Origin: Galeopsis tetrahit
Taxonomy: Eukaryota > Streptophyta > Magnoliopsida > Lamiales > Lamiaceae
Length of the DNA stretch: 64,000 nucleotides
Assembly (NCBI GenBank): GCA_963675135.1
Contig: OY776131.1
Location: forward strand, 34,991,381-35,055,380
Direction of reading: 5' to 3'
The notes beneath the pieces were generated by a model, which saw nothing but the letters and a program-made list of their open reading frames with translations, was not told the origin of the DNA and did not search any database. A program made the translations under genes and the position numbers. Positions 1 to 10,846 of this stretch are shown here, one piece after another. Position 1 is the first letter of the stretch; each line of letters starts with the position of its first letter.

Positions 1-29
1 TGTGCAAGGAGGGAGGTAACAACTTGTAG

Positions 30-73
30 CCCCAAACTTAGAATTTATACATAGTAAAATTCTAAGTTTGGGG
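30..73 (+). repeat. Perfect 17-bp inverted repeat on a polypurine tract
   Basis: The left arm (30-46) is the exact reverse complement of the right arm (57-73), with a 10-nt loop. The right arm contains the start of the AAGTTTGGGGG tract, so the tract can fold back on an upstream copy of its complement. Confidence 0.85.
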
Positions 74-1453
74 GAGTTTTTATTTTTTATTTTTTTACTA
101 GTTGTTACCCTTGCACCGGTTCGTCATTCTACTTGTGTCACATTTTGCACCGGCGCACACTTGGCTTCCACATGATTATATTGTTTAAGTTGGTTTTGAT
201 CATATGTTAGGTAGTGGACATTTGGTGAAATGTGAGCATGAATAGTCATTGGAATCCATTGTTGAGTAGTTGTGGTGATGTTTATTTGCTTTGAATGTAT
301 GCATGATTGGTGTTGGAATATGGTATCATGTTGTGTTCATATTTGTGAGCTTTGATAGCATGGATGCATGATGTGTTGTTGTTTGGGAACATTTGATGAA
401 TGTGAGAGTCCTATTGAATAAACCGGTGAGAATTGAGCCTTGAATCGAGCATGTAATCCGGTTCAGTTCATTTGAGAGTGGACTATGTTATTGCTAGTGA
501 TCCTAGAACTTGCCCAAATTCTTGTTTGAAAGCATGATTGTGTGAGATGATGTGATGTGATATAGGCCATCTTGTTCTAAAAAGAGTCACTTAGCCAAAA
601 TTTCCCAAAACCGAAGTAATTTTCCGTAGTTAGCCCTTTGAGCTTAATTCCTCATTTTCTTGGCAAACTACAATGTTAACCACTTAGCCTTTTTGAGCCT
701 TTTGATTCCTATATCTAGTGGGGGATAAAAGACAAAGTGGAAAACATGTGCTTGAATGAATATCTTTGGTGAAAGGAGAAAGTGGAAAAGTTGAAAGAAA
801 AAGAGAAAGATGAAAAGAAAATCAAGGAAAAAGAAAAGAGGGACAAAGAGCCCCAAAAGCTTGAAAAGAAAAAAAAATGGTTCAAAAGATGAGGTGATGA
901 ATGCTTGAAAAAGAATGAAAAAAGAAGAGTGAGGGTGAAGTTTGTAAACTTTGAAAGTGAAAGCACAAATTGTATAACAACAAGCTTTGTCCTCCACAAG
1001 AAGAGTCACAATTCCCAAATTCATCCTACCTTGTCCAAAGAGCCAATGTTACATCCTTGATTAAGTCCTATTGATCACATTGTTGAGCAATTGAGTGTTG
1101 TGAAAAGTAGAAGTTGGGCAAGCATATGGTGATTGCATAGCATAACTTGGTTGATGAGTGCATTAATCCTCAATTTGTTTGTGTGTTTGAGAGAAACACT
1201 TTGTCATGTGAGTAGAGGACTTGAGCATTTGGATTATGTTTCTCATTCACAATGTGTTGTGTGTTTATGCATTCTTTGATTCATGAGTGTGAATTACAAT
1301 AATGAGCCTATGACCTTCATTGAGAAATGCACTTTGAGAAAGAGATATCATTACATCTTACTTTGCATGTGTGAATTACATTGAATATTCCATTGTGATC
1401 ATTCCACCCTCATTGCTTTAAGTGCTTAGTTGTTTGAGGACAAACAACATTTT

Positions 1454-1466
1454 AAGTTTGGGGGAG
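1454..1466 (+). promoter_or_regulatory. Polypurine tract (plus-strand primer) of Athila A
   Basis: AAGTTTGGGGGAG lies two bases before the TG that opens the LTR at 1469, the expected position for the plus-strand primer. An 8-bp perfect stem (1429-1436 with 1441-1448, loop AGGA) lies immediately upstream. The same layout occurs at the 3' LTR of element B. Confidence 0.8.
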
Positions 1467-1757
1467 TTTGATTCGGGTGGAATTTACGCGTTTTAGATGC
1501 ACATGTGAAGTATATTTTGATGTGGATTTCATTGAATTATGCATGGAATATGATTGTTTTAGCCAAAATGAGAGAAAGGTATTGTTTTGTCGATTTTATA
1601 GGTAAAACGATGGAATTTGGAGCAAAACACATACCACAAGTGATCGGACCGGAAAGAGGAGTGCACCGTTGGATCCGTCTCGAAAAACGGAGTGGAATGA
1701 AAAAAAGAATCGAGTCAATCGGAGGTCGGAAGCTCGAGATACGAAGGGACGAAAAAA

Positions 1758-1985
1758 CATGCCCGGGTAAAAACGACCCGGGCGGGTCAAAAACGACCCG
1801 GGCAGGTAAAAAACGACCCGGGCGGGTCATTTCGACCCGGGCAAGGGCAGAATTTGGGGAAGTTCGTATTTGGCCCGGGTGAAACCCACCCGGCCGGGTG
1901 GTTTCGACCCGGGCAAGGCTGAATTAGTTGTTGCTTCGTATTTTGGCCGGGTGGCATGCCCGGGTGGGAGCCACCCGGCCGGGTG
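1758..1985 (+). repeat. GC-rich CCCGGG palindrome array in U3
   Basis: About a dozen copies of GACCCGGGC, ACCCGGGC or CCGGCCGGG palindromic cores are spaced by short A-rich or T-rich linkers, in an otherwise AT-rich LTR. The array ends about 85 bp before the TATA box. Inference: a promoter-proximal regulatory array. The small ORFs across it are by-products of the repeat. Confidence 0.8.
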
Positions 1986-2069
1986 ACATCATTTTCGGGG
2001 GTTTTTGGCCATTTTCTCCATTTTTGAGGGACCAACTTGCAATTTTGGCATCCAAACCCTTCCCCAACA

Positions 2070-2077
2070 CTATATAA
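2070..2077 (+). promoter_or_regulatory. TATA box of Athila A LTR
   Basis: CTATATAAGA sits downstream of the palindrome array, with a pyrimidine-rich stretch following. This is the expected order of U3 elements before the transcription start. Confidence 0.6.
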
Positions 2078-3070
2078 GACCTCATTCTTGAAACCCAAGA
2101 CATCCTCCCCAAATCCACACATAGTTACACATACTTGGAGGTGTTTTGGCCATTTCTCTCTCAATTCTTCATCAAATCAAGGAAGAAAGGATGCAATAGC
2201 TCCCAAATTCCATTCTCTACCACATCTTAGACTAAGCTTTCTCTTTCTTTCCCTTTTTATTTAGTTATTTCATTTGGAATTTGTAATTTGATTATGTTTG
2301 TAGTTAGCTAAACACTTTGTGGTTCTAAGGCTATGTTTATACTTTGAATGATGCTTATGAATTAATTTCTTGTTTATTTGGTGGTTGTGTTGCTATTTCT
2401 ATTTGAATGCTTAACTTTCATTGCAAAACATGTTGTCAATGGCCATGATAGTATGTTTTATCTATTGTTAATTGAAATTGGATTGAGAAATCTCTTTCGT
2501 TAATCGTATTTAAGCATTCGACCCAATATTCTTGTGAGCTCGAGAGAGAGGATCAATTATTGGGAGGGTATTAGATGATCTTAGGAACTTTTTGGGGATT
2601 TCTTATGCATGCTTAGTAGAGATGCTAGTTTGTATGATATGTCTCTTGGATTAATTGGATCGAGAGAACTTTTAATTCACCATTTTGTGATCAACCTTAT
2701 AGTAATCAACATACCACCACTTAATTAAGCCCTTAATCATAAGTTTAATCTTTAGTGTGACATATGCCTTGGAACCCACCCTTTTCTTCTTTGAGTTTTC
2801 ATCTATTTCACTTTTGTTTTATTGAATTGCATGATAGTTGATCGATTTCATATTTACTCTTTCGTTGTTTATTTGTGACACATTGTTAGACAATCTTAGG
2901 AGTAAGTCAACCTTCAAATTATCGATCACGTCTACTTAGAATTCGACTAGCAAACTACCCTTTTACGCTTAACCTCCTCGTGGGATCGACCTCGTGCTTA
3001 TCACGCTACAATAGACGCCGTACACTTGCGGTTGTTTATTTAGTGTTGCATAACGCGTGTATCAAGTTTA

Positions 3071-3088
3071 TGGCGCCGCTGCCGGGGA
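3071..3088 (+). promoter_or_regulatory. Primer-binding site of Athila A
   Basis: TGGCGCCGCTGCCGGGGA follows the LTR end after a short spacer. It matches the characteristic Athila primer site, usually assigned to a tRNA-Asp 3' end. The same core occurs on the minus strand next to element B's 5' LTR (61571-61584). Confidence 0.8.
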
Positions 3089-3243
3089 GGTTTTTATAAG
3101 CTCTAGAGTGTAGGCTAGAAGAGTTTTAGTTTAGGCACTTTATTCGCTTTCTTTATTTGCAAAAATCCAAAAATATTTGTGTTTGTTATCTTGATCTTAT
3201 TTGCAAATCTCACTCTCGTTTGTTCTTTTGATAGACATGGTTT

Positions 3244-3369
3244 ATGATCACACGATCTAGGAGGAACCAACAAGAAGTGTTACCCTTAGATCCGGAGATT
3301 GAAGCCAATTGTCGAAGAAGGAACGCCGGAAGAAGGAGAATAGATTTGGAGCTGCCGAGGACGAGCTGA
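3244..3369 (+). pseudogene. Truncated Athila gag N-terminus
   Basis: An ATG at 3244 opens a frame starting MITRSRRNQQEV and continuing with a run of Arg and Asn residues. This is the same style of start as element B's gag (MNTRGSGIDP followed by an Arg-rich stretch). The frame resembles gag only to about 3340, then runs into unrelated sequence and stops at 3367-3369. Only about 32 residues of gag remain, so it is a fragment created by the junction with the Tat element. Confidence 0.65.
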
Positions 3370-3841
3370 AAATGAAATGCGCCGAGGTAAACACTTTTCA
3401 ACATAAATCTGAAGCTGATGAAGAAAAGTTGGCCACTCTTCGGCAAGAGCTGGTCGACATGACCGAGGACCGAGATGAAACCGAAGAGCTCGCTGGGAGC
3501 GTGGCCATGTTATCTGTGGCGCTTACTGCCGACGGGCTCGTTCACAACCTTCTAGAAATTATCCGGAAGTGGATGTAACTCCGCTCGGCGCATTTATCGA
3601 CGACCTCCTTATGAAGGAAAACCCTCAGCCGGAAACAGAACTCCCATTGCTGCCTTTGATGCAACTGGGACTTCAGTTCCCTAGACTCTTGGGTGTTCCG
3701 GTGCTTTTCAAGGATCCTCCACGAGTCTCCCCACCTCAACAGGGCGAGCAGAGTGCTCCTGCCGAAGTGGAGGCTGTGAATGATGAGGGGGAAATTGGCG
3801 AGCAAGATGCTCCTGCCGAGGAGAATGCTCCGGCAGCTTAA
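3340..3841 (+). pseudogene. Antisense ORF of Tat element (coiled-coil, acidic tail)
   Basis: This coding frame runs opposite to the host element's gag-pol, between integrase and the missing 3' LTR. The first part (to about 3555) has heptad-like Glu, Lys and Leu residues suggesting a coiled coil. The second part (from about 3560) continues in another frame with VDVTPLGAFIDDLL and an acidic tail with repeated APAE motifs. A single-base indel near 3550-3558 explains the frame change. The 5' end is cut off by the junction at about 3340. Antisense ORFs at this position are known in Tat-lineage elements such as maize Grande; the function is unknown. The identity rests on position and composition. 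Confidence 0.6.
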
Positions 3842-4062
3842 ATTACCTGTATTTTTTTTGTTTTTAGGACTGCTCGGCCATTAAGGCCTCTTTTGTATTT
3901 TCAGCCTTTTAAGGCCTTTCATATGAATGGAACTTTTTGCTTATGATGTGTTCGCTTCCTTTGTTTAATATTGAGTGATCGTTCTCGTTACTGCTTTTCA
4001 AGTTATGATTAATTTTTGCAAGTAATTTTTAATAAGTACTTGTCTTTTTGAAACTCCTTTTA

Positions 4063-4416
4063 TTGCGAGCATCTTTGCAGAAGAGCGCTCGTCTTTGCCT
4101 TGCGAGCACCTTCAAGAAAGAGTGCTCATCTTTTGTCTTTGCGAGCACCTTTAAGAAAGAGTGCTCGTCTTTTAGAGTTAACCATTCGTCGGTTGAACTC
4201 TTTTTTGTTTGATAGGTAGTGATCGTCTTCGCCACTACCTTGCGAGCATCTTTAAGAAAGAGTGCTCGTCTTTATTTTGCGAGCATCTTTGAGAAAGAGT
4301 GCTCGTCTTCTAGAGTTAACCATTCGTCGGTTGAACTCTTTTTTCGTTTGATAGGTAGTGATCGTCGTTGCCACTACCTTGCGAGCATCGTTAAGAAAGA
4401 GTGCTCGTCTTCTGTT
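4063..4416. repeat. GCGAGCA repeats including two 138-bp tandem units
   Basis: A short motif (GCGAGCANCTTTNAGAAAGAGTGCTCGTC, ambiguous positions as N) recurs about six times. Two 138-bp units (4141-4278 and 4279-4416) contain it together with a block around AACCATTCGTCGGTTG (about 4182-4197 and 4320-4335). GCGAGCA and TGCTCGT halves can pair, giving small hairpins. It lies in the non-coding spacer between integrase and the antisense ORF. Confidence 0.8.
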
Positions 4417-4547
4417 TCCTAGATGGCTACGCAGAGCCTTGTCTAAAAAATTCAAACTTATCTAACTCTTGATGGAAATTTAAAACTTGTACTTGTATTG
4501 AAATGATGACTAGATACAAACTATACAAATATGAAAAAATTAAAAAC

Positions 4548-7500
4548 TTACTGGTAATACTTCTTCAGCTTGACCGCGTTCCATGGGTACTTGCTCGGCT
4601 TGCCCTCTAGATCTTCTAGCTCGTACGATCCGTTCAGGAGTGTGCGCGTTATTCGGTACGGACCCTCCCAAGTCGGGCCAAGTATGCCAATGGACTGCTC
4701 CGTCGCCCTCCGAAGTACGAGCTGGCCGATCGATAATTGGCGAGCACGTACTTTGGTGTTGTAGTAGCGTTCTGACCTTTGCTTGTACACCACGTTCTTC
4801 TCGTCCGCTGTTAGCCTTCGCTCTTCTAGGAAGTCCAAATCGGAGAGCTGTGCATCGTTATTCAACTGCTCGTCATAATTTGCTACTCGAAAAGTTGGGA
4901 CCTGCCCCTCTGCTGGTATGACAGCTTCGGTTCCGAACGCGAGCGCGAACGGAGTTTCACCAGTAGAATTCCTCGTGGTCGTCCGATATGCCCACAGAAC
5001 CATGTGCAGCTCGTCCGCCCATTTGCCCTTCAATCCATCTAGCTTAGCTTTCAAGGTGTGCTTGATGATTTTTTTGATCGCCTCTACTTGACCATTCGAT
5101 TGTGGATGATAGGGTGTTGAAAAAAATTTCTTGATGTTCCACTCTGAGCAGAAATCCAGCATGTCTTGACTTGTGAACTGACGTCCGTTGTCGGTCACTA
5201 TCGCTCGTGGTAGGCCGAACCTGCAAATTATGTTTTTCCATATGAAGCTTGTCATCTGGGCCGATGTGATGGTCTTTAATGCCTTCGCTTCGGTCCACTT
5301 GGTGAAGTAATCGACTGCTACGACTACGAAAGTTACCCCCCCGACGCCAGGCGGGAAAGGTCCAATGATGTCGATGCCCCACTTCGTGAAGGGCCAAGAA
5401 CTGTAGACGGAGATGAGCTCGTCTGGAGGTGAGTGAATAGCTGGTGCAAAAGCTTGACATCTCTTGCACGCCTGGGCGTAATGAATTGCATCCTTTTTCA
5501 GTGTTGGCCAAAAGTAGCCTTGCCTCATGATCTTTAAAGCGAGCGCTTGCCCCCTTGTATGATTTCCAAAAGATCCATCGTGGATTTCGGACATGACGAT
5601 CTTCGCTTCGTCTTCTCCGAGGCATTTCAATAAAGGCATTGAAAAACCCCGTTTGTACAGCTGGTCGCCAATAACAGTGTACCTTGCGGACCTGAGCTGC
5701 AATCTGGTTGCTTTCACTTTGTCCCCCGGGAGCTCGCCAGTCTTGATGTACTTGATGATCGGCGATCTCCAGTCCTCGTTGCTGGTCGCTTCAACCTGCA
5801 AAATCTGACCTCTGTTCACCGACGGGGAAGAAATTTTAGTGATGGTCGCTTCTGAAAATATTGCCTCCCCCTCTGAAGTGGCCAGCCGAGCTAACGCATC
5901 TGCTTGCGTATTGTCCTCCCTAGGGATTTTCTCGATGTGGAATTGATCAAATTGCTCAAGTAATCCTTTCACTAGCTCTTGGTACTTTATCATTTGATCG
6001 CCGCGAGCCTCGTAGTCGCCCGTTATTTGACATACAACCAGCTGAGAGTCAGAAAAAATTTTCAGTTTTCTGGCGCCCACGGCCATAGCCATCTTGATTC
6101 CTGCAACCAGAGCCTCGTACTCTGCTTCGTTGTTGGTCGCCCGATACTCGAACTCGATCGCCGAAGCAAACGTCTGTCGGGTCGGGCTGGTGAGGACGAT
6201 TCCTGCCCCTGCTTTGGTGCTCGTCGACGAGCCATCGACGAATAGTGTCCAAGGAAGTTCGATTCCCTCGTCCACTTTTTCTGGGAAAGTGAGCTCTACT
6301 ATGAATTCTGCCAGCACTTGTCCCTTGATTGCCGTTCTGGGTGCGTAGGTGAGCCCAAATTGCCCGATTTCCACCGACCATTTCAAAAGTCTTCCAGTGG
6401 TATCCGGACGATGCAGTGCTCGTCGGAGTGGAAAGGTGGTGAGGACGACCACCTCGTGGTCGAAAAGGTACTGCCTTAATTTTCTGACACTCATGACCAG
6501 TGCGTACGCCAATTTTTCCATTGGAGTGTATCTCAACTCCGCATCTCTCAGTGTTTGACTTACGTAGTAGATAGGCAGATGTGTGCTCCCCTCAGCTCGG
6601 ACGAGCACTGAACTGATCGCACAGTCAGTGGCCGCCAAGTATAGATACAAAATTTCGCCGGGGACTGGCTTAGATAGGACCTTCGGATCCGATAGGTATT
6701 CCTTTAGCTTTTCGAAAGCTTTTTCACATTCATCGGTCCATTCGAACCTCCCTTTTTTCAGAGCATCGAAAAAAGGTTTGCAACGATCGCCCGTTCGTGC
6801 AATAAATCTGTTCAGCGATGCAAGGCATCCTGTCAACCTCTGTACTTCTTTCACGTTCCTTGGGCTTTGCATGTTAATGACTGCTTGAATTTTACTCGGA
6901 TTCGCCTCGATGCCCCGCTGGCTAACCAAATGCCCCAGAAATTTTCCTGAGCTAACACCAAAACTGCATTTTTTCGGATTTAACTTCATGTTGTACTCCT
7001 TCAGTATATCGAATGTCATGGCGAGGTGGTGTAGGTGATCCTCTTTCCGCAAGCTTTTGACAACGATGTCGTCGATATAGACCTCCACCATCTCGCCGAT
7101 GTGTTGCCCCCGCGTTTTTCAAACCGAAAGGCATTCTCTTCCAGCTGTACATTTCGGTGGCCGTCATGAAGGTCGTATGTCGCTGGTCGTCGGGATGCAT
7201 CGCGATCTGATGGTAGCCCGCGAAAGCATCCATGAAAGTTAACATCTCATGCCCCGCTGTATTGTCTACTAGGTGATCAATGTGGGGCATCGGAAAGTGA
7301 TCTTTCGGACAGGCGTCGTTTAGATCTGTGAAGTCTATACACAATCTCCACGACCCGGTCGTTTTTTTGACGAGCACTGGATTGGCCAGCCACTCGGGGT
7401 CAGTTCCAGTTTTCTCGATTAATTTATTGTCGATCAATTTCTTGACTTCGACTGCCAAAGCCGCATATTTATCAGGCCCAAATTTCCTTCGTTTTTGGGT

Positions 7501-7725
7501 GATAGGTCTCCTTGCTGGATCAATATTCAATCTGTGGCAGGCATGATTCGTGGGAATGCCCACCATATCTTCGTGCGACCAGGCAAATGCACTGATGTTT
7601 TCTTTCAAAAACGCGATCATGTCCGACCGCAAATGTTCTGGTAAATTTGAACCAATGAATACCTCGAGTTCCGGACGAGCTTCGTTTAAATGAATGGTTT
7701 CGAGATCCTCCGCTGAAGTTGCCCG
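4548..7725 (-). pseudogene. Tat pol: RT, RNase H, second RNase H, integrase
   Basis: The frame continues from gag-pro after one in-frame TAA (7726-7728). The N-terminal RT half (about 7700-7105) carries NPVLVKK, DLNDACPKD, FMDAFAGYHQI and PFGLKNAGAT. The next frame begins near 7091 with the catalytic VYIDDIV, so part of RT just before the YIDD box has been lost and the frame changed. Downstream are RNase H (near LPIYYVSQTL), a second RNase H (LFVDGSSTSTKAGAGI, NNEAEYEAL, FSDSQLVV), the integrase zinc finger and a D,D,E core (WGIDIIGPFPPG, IVTDNGRQFTS, HPQSNGQVEA). The stop at 4548 ends the polyprotein. The RT lesion makes it inactive. Confidence 0.85.
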
Positions 7726-10506
7726 TTATTTAGGCTCCTTCCAACGAGGATCCTCGATTCCGAACTCTGGCTCAAAGCCTAACCTGGGTTCCAGATCTGG
7801 AAAATTTTCTAGCAACTGGTCGTCGGGGAGCTGGTCGCCCGAGACTGTCTGCTCGTCGATCTCCATTGGGGTGTGGTCGTCCACTTCCATGGAGGCGTGC
7901 TCGTTCGCCTCCACTTGGTGGTCGCCGAAACTATGACCACACTCCCCAACTTCAATCTTTCGGTACTTGCTAGGAAGACCCTCCAAGTAGTTCACTTGTT
8001 CCGTTTGTGTTTGACACTCAATATACTGGCCAATCATAGTACTTTCCTTAGAATGACGCTTTTCAAAACGGACGAGACACTCCCTCGCCCGCGTCTGATC
8101 GCCCTTAACGGTTATAACTCCCGCCGGGGATGGAAATTTTACACAGTAATAAAAGGTAGAAGCGGCCGCCTTGAACTCATTGAAGAAAGGACGACCGAGG
8201 AAAACATTATAGGATGATGGCATGTCTACAATCATAAAGTCGAGCTGCCGAGTGTGATGCATTGTTGGCTCTTTTGATGATACCAGCTCCAGGGATAGTC
8301 TGATTTTTCCAATGGGATGGCTGTGCGTATCCCCAAAACCTACGATTATATCGTCGCAAGGCTCAATGTATTTCGGATATCCACCGAGAGCATCCAAAGT
8401 ATGCTTGAAAAGTATGTTGGTGTATGCCCCAGTGTCGACCATCAGGCGGTGGACGTTTGTTCCCATGATCTTCCCCGTGATGACCAAAGCGTCATTGTTT
8501 GGGTGCACCACGCCGTTCAGGTCGTCGTCCGAGAAAAGGATTTGGTGAGATGGAGGCTTCTCGGCAGTCGGAGCGACGCACACCTGGTGGACATTGTTTA
8601 GTGCTCGCTGCTCACTCTGAGCTCGGCGAACATATAGTTCTTTCCCAGATTGGGTTCCTCCCAAAGGGCCTTCTATAACCAGACAGGCTCCCACGTTATC
8701 AATGTCGTTGCCAGGATTCTGTGGCATGGGAGGAGTCAGCTTGGGACGATTCAGTTGTTGGCGCAGGTCGTCGCTGTCGTCGCGACGTTTCTTCCCCCTG
8801 TTGTCGCCATTTCCGAGAGGCTTGATGAACTGGGCGAGCTTGCCCTCATTGTACAGCTTGAAAAGGTTTCTCACCAAGTCTCGGCACCCATTGGTGTGGT
8901 GGCCGATGGAGTTATGGTAGTCGCAGAATTTGCTACCATCCAGTTTTTCATCACTTGTATGCATTGGCTTGGCCTGGGGGAGCAGATTATTTCCCCTAAC
9001 TGCATTGAAAATGCCCCTGGGATCCAGAGAGAGAGATTCTCTGAACTGGATGATCTCAGGAGACTCCTCGAAAGGCCTGAAGTTCGCTGGGCGAGCACTG
9101 CCAGCTTGAGTGGTCGCCTTCTTGGGCTGGGACGACTCCCCAGTGCTCTTTTTGGGCCAGACCCTCTTGGACGCCTCAGGCTGCTCGTTAGCCTTGGCTG
9201 CGTCCATGATTTCCTCCATTTGAATGAAGTTCCCAGCCCTCGTGCGGAAGTCCGCATAAGAACTAGGAAAAGTAAGATGGATAGATTCCCAAAGCTTGGT
9301 ACCTATCCTCAGACCGGAAACAGCTGAGATCAGCTTCGTCTCATCGTTCACGGCCTCCCCATCGATCACCAGCCTATCGAAGCGCTCGATGAAGTCCTTG
9401 CCCGACTCATTTATAGATTGGCGAACGTTTGCCAAACGTTGCTTTGAGGCTGGGCGTGCGGCAATAGACCCGTAGTAGGTCAGAAAGAGTTGTCCCAGCT
9501 CAAGGAATGAGGTGACCGATCCGGGACTCAGCGTTGTGTACCATCGATGAGCCCGGTCTCCCAAAATTAGGGAGAAGTTTCTGCATTGTGTGGCGTCCGT
9601 TGCCCCGATTGAGGCCATGTAGTTGGAGTACTTGGATAGATGTACTCTAGGGTCGGACGCTCCGTCGTATGCCGCCATGGAGGGCATTTGAATCTTTCTC
9701 TGAATGGGGGCGGTAAGGATTGCAACGCTCAAAGGAGGTGCGGGCAGAGTGATTGGTGGGGTGGTCCCTAGCTTCGAGGCGACCACCTCAGCTCGCAGAG
9801 TTTCCATCTCTAACTTCATTAATTTTTGGGTCTCGAGGAACTGGGCAATTTGCCCCTCCTCGGCAGTTTGTGGTTTGGGGACGACGTCCTCGTCGCATCG
9901 GCTCCCCCGTGATGCGGCCGGGCGATCATCATGGTGTGATCGCCTGGGAGAGTGCCTACTAGAATGGTGGCTGCGATAACTCTTCGCAGGAGCTCGCGAA
10001 TCTTTCCCTGGTCCCACTCGATCAAGAGTTGAGACTCTATCGCCCGCGTCTCTCTTATCAGCGTGATCTCGGTGGTGGTCGGCTCTACCTGGTCGGCCAT
10101 CCACATTGAAAGGTACTCGGCGAGGAGCCCTTCTGTCTTTGTCGTCCATCCGGTTGAAAACCGAATTTCGGTGCCGCGACTCTCCCGTGTGGCTATTGTG
10201 GGACTGCTCGTCGACTTTATTTTTTCCTCTGTCCTGGGGATGAACAGAGTTGGAATGATAGGAACGGTTATCTTCTTCGTTCCCCTTGGCTTTGCGAGCC
10301 TTGTCGAAGGCCTGATCCCTAGCCTTCTCAAGCTCTTCATTCTGCCTCTTCTTCTCCGTGAGATAGTCACAGAGATCTTTCAGATGCTGGGGATCATTCA
10401 GAATGTCCCCCATATTCAAATTTGCAAACGGATTCACCGGCGGCGCCGGAGGGTGCTCGTTCCCTCCGGGAGCAACAAATCCGTCTCGAGGAGTGTGATG
10501 AGACAT
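7726..10506 (-). CDS. Tat gag-protease
   Basis: This is an uninterrupted 926-residue frame. It begins MSHHTPRDGF with a Pro-rich start and a charged coiled-coil stretch (about residues 50-80), then a long Arg/His/Asp-rich linker. A retrotransposon gag domain (about residues 285-450) contains AYDGASDPRVHLSKY and DRAHRWYTTL. A Cys/His stretch (CDYHNSIGHHTNGC) may be a divergent zinc knuckle. The aspartic protease has the active-site motif VDTGAYTNIL and a later VFLGRPFFNEF. It ends at a TAA, after which pol continues in the same frame. Either this stop is the native gag-pro/pol boundary or it is a lesion; I cannot tell. Confidence 0.8.
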   Translation of the reverse strand: MSHHTPRDGFVAPGGNEHPPAPPVNPFANLNMGDILNDPQHLKDLCDYLTEKKRQNEELEKARDQAFDKARKAKGNEEDNRSYHSNSVHPQDRGKNKVDEQSHNSHTGESRHRNSVFNRMDDKDRRAPRRVPFNVDGRPGRADHHRDHADKRDAGDRVSTLDRVGPGKDSRAPAKSYRSHHSSRHSPRRSHHDDRPAASRGSRCDEDVVPKPQTAEEGQIAQFLETQKLMKLEMETLRAEVVASKLGTTPPITLPAPPLSVAILTAPIQRKIQMPSMAAYDGASDPRVHLSKYSNYMASIGATDATQCRNFSLILGDRAHRWYTTLSPGSVTSFLELGQLFLTYYGSIAARPASKQRLANVRQSINESGKDFIERFDRLVIDGEAVNDETKLISAVSGLRIGTKLWESIHLTFPSSYADFRTRAGNFIQMEEIMDAAKANEQPEASKRVWPKKSTGESSQPKKATTQAGSARPANFRPFEESPEIIQFRESLSLDPRGIFNAVRGNNLLPQAKPMHTSDEKLDGSKFCDYHNSIGHHTNGCRDLVRNLFKLYNEGKLAQFIKPLGNGDNRGKKRRDDSDDLRQQLNRPKLTPPMPQNPGNDIDNVGACLVIEGPLGGTQSGKELYVRRAQSEQRALNNVHQVCVAPTAEKPPSHQILFSDDDLNGVVHPNNDALVITGKIMGTNVHRLMVDTGAYTNILFKHTLDALGGYPKYIEPCDDIIVGFGDTHSHPIGKIRLSLELVSSKEPTMHHTRQLDFMIVDMPSSYNVFLGRPFFNEFKAAASTFYYCVKFPSPAGVITVKGDQTRARECLVRFEKRHSKESTMIGQYIECQTQTEQVNYLEGLPSKYRKIEVGECGHSFGDHQVEANEHASMEVDDHTPMEIDEQTVSGDQLPDDQLLENFPDLEPRLGFEPEFGIEDPRWKEPK

Positions 10507-10846
10507 CGTTTAAAGAGTGTCTCCTGGAGATTATTACAAGGATAAGACTGTTCTTAAGCTTTCGACGCTTAAAAACAAAAGATTAAAGTTCTTACGCAGA
10601 AGAACGTGCTATTACAACTACTTAAGAGCAAAGTAATAACAACTAAAGCTTAAAAACAAGATTACACGGAGATCAAACTCCAAAATATGTCTCGAATATC
10701 GCAAATATTCAAGAACACGAAGAACACGAAAAAACGTAAACAAAGCTTTAAAAGGTGGAACTACCGATTAAGAACCTGAAAACGGAGTTTGCAAACCGAT
10801 CGCTCGATGATCGGTCGAAACTGAGAGTGATGAACACGTAATTGGT
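10507..10846 (-). other. Tat 5' untranslated leader
   Basis: This non-coding stretch lies between the primer-binding site and the gag start and is rich in direct AAGA/CTTAA-type words. No further feature seen. Confidence 0.6.

Larger units (their letters stand above)
1..1468 (+). mobile_element. 3' internal end of Athila-type element A
   Basis: This is the non-coding tail of an Athila-type Ty3/gypsy element that continues beyond the left edge. Two AAGTTTGGGGGAG polypurine tracts (64-76 and 1454-1466) bound it, and the second directly abuts an LTR. The stretch from about 560 to 1040 matches, in reverse orientation, the tail of Athila element B (about 54390-54960). Both contain the succession of blocks around the CACTTAGCC and CCGTAGTTAGCC motifs and a purine-rich Lys/Glu-like tract. 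I see no credible coding region; the small ORFs at 668-1024 are by-products of the purine tract. Confidence 0.75.
1469..3064 (+). repeat. LTR of Athila-type element A
   Basis: This 1,596-bp segment begins TGATTCGGG and ends GTGTATCA. A polypurine tract precedes it and a tRNA primer-binding site follows seven bases later. It therefore acts as the 3' LTR of the sequence on its left and the 5' LTR of the sequence on its right. U3 contains a CCCGGG palindrome array and a TATA box (TATATAAG, about 2070-2077). The second LTR of either neighbour is not in the window, so age cannot be estimated. Confidence 0.8.

Noticed and set aside
668..1024. Overlapping minus-strand ORFs rich in Phe, Leu and Ser
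   Set aside because: They are the complement of a purine tract (AAGAAAAAGAG-type) in the Athila 3' region, with no protein-like features.
1505..2164. ORFs over the palindrome array with repeated Arg/Pro/Gly words
   Set aside because: The translation simply mirrors the CCCGGG repeat in several frames on both strands.
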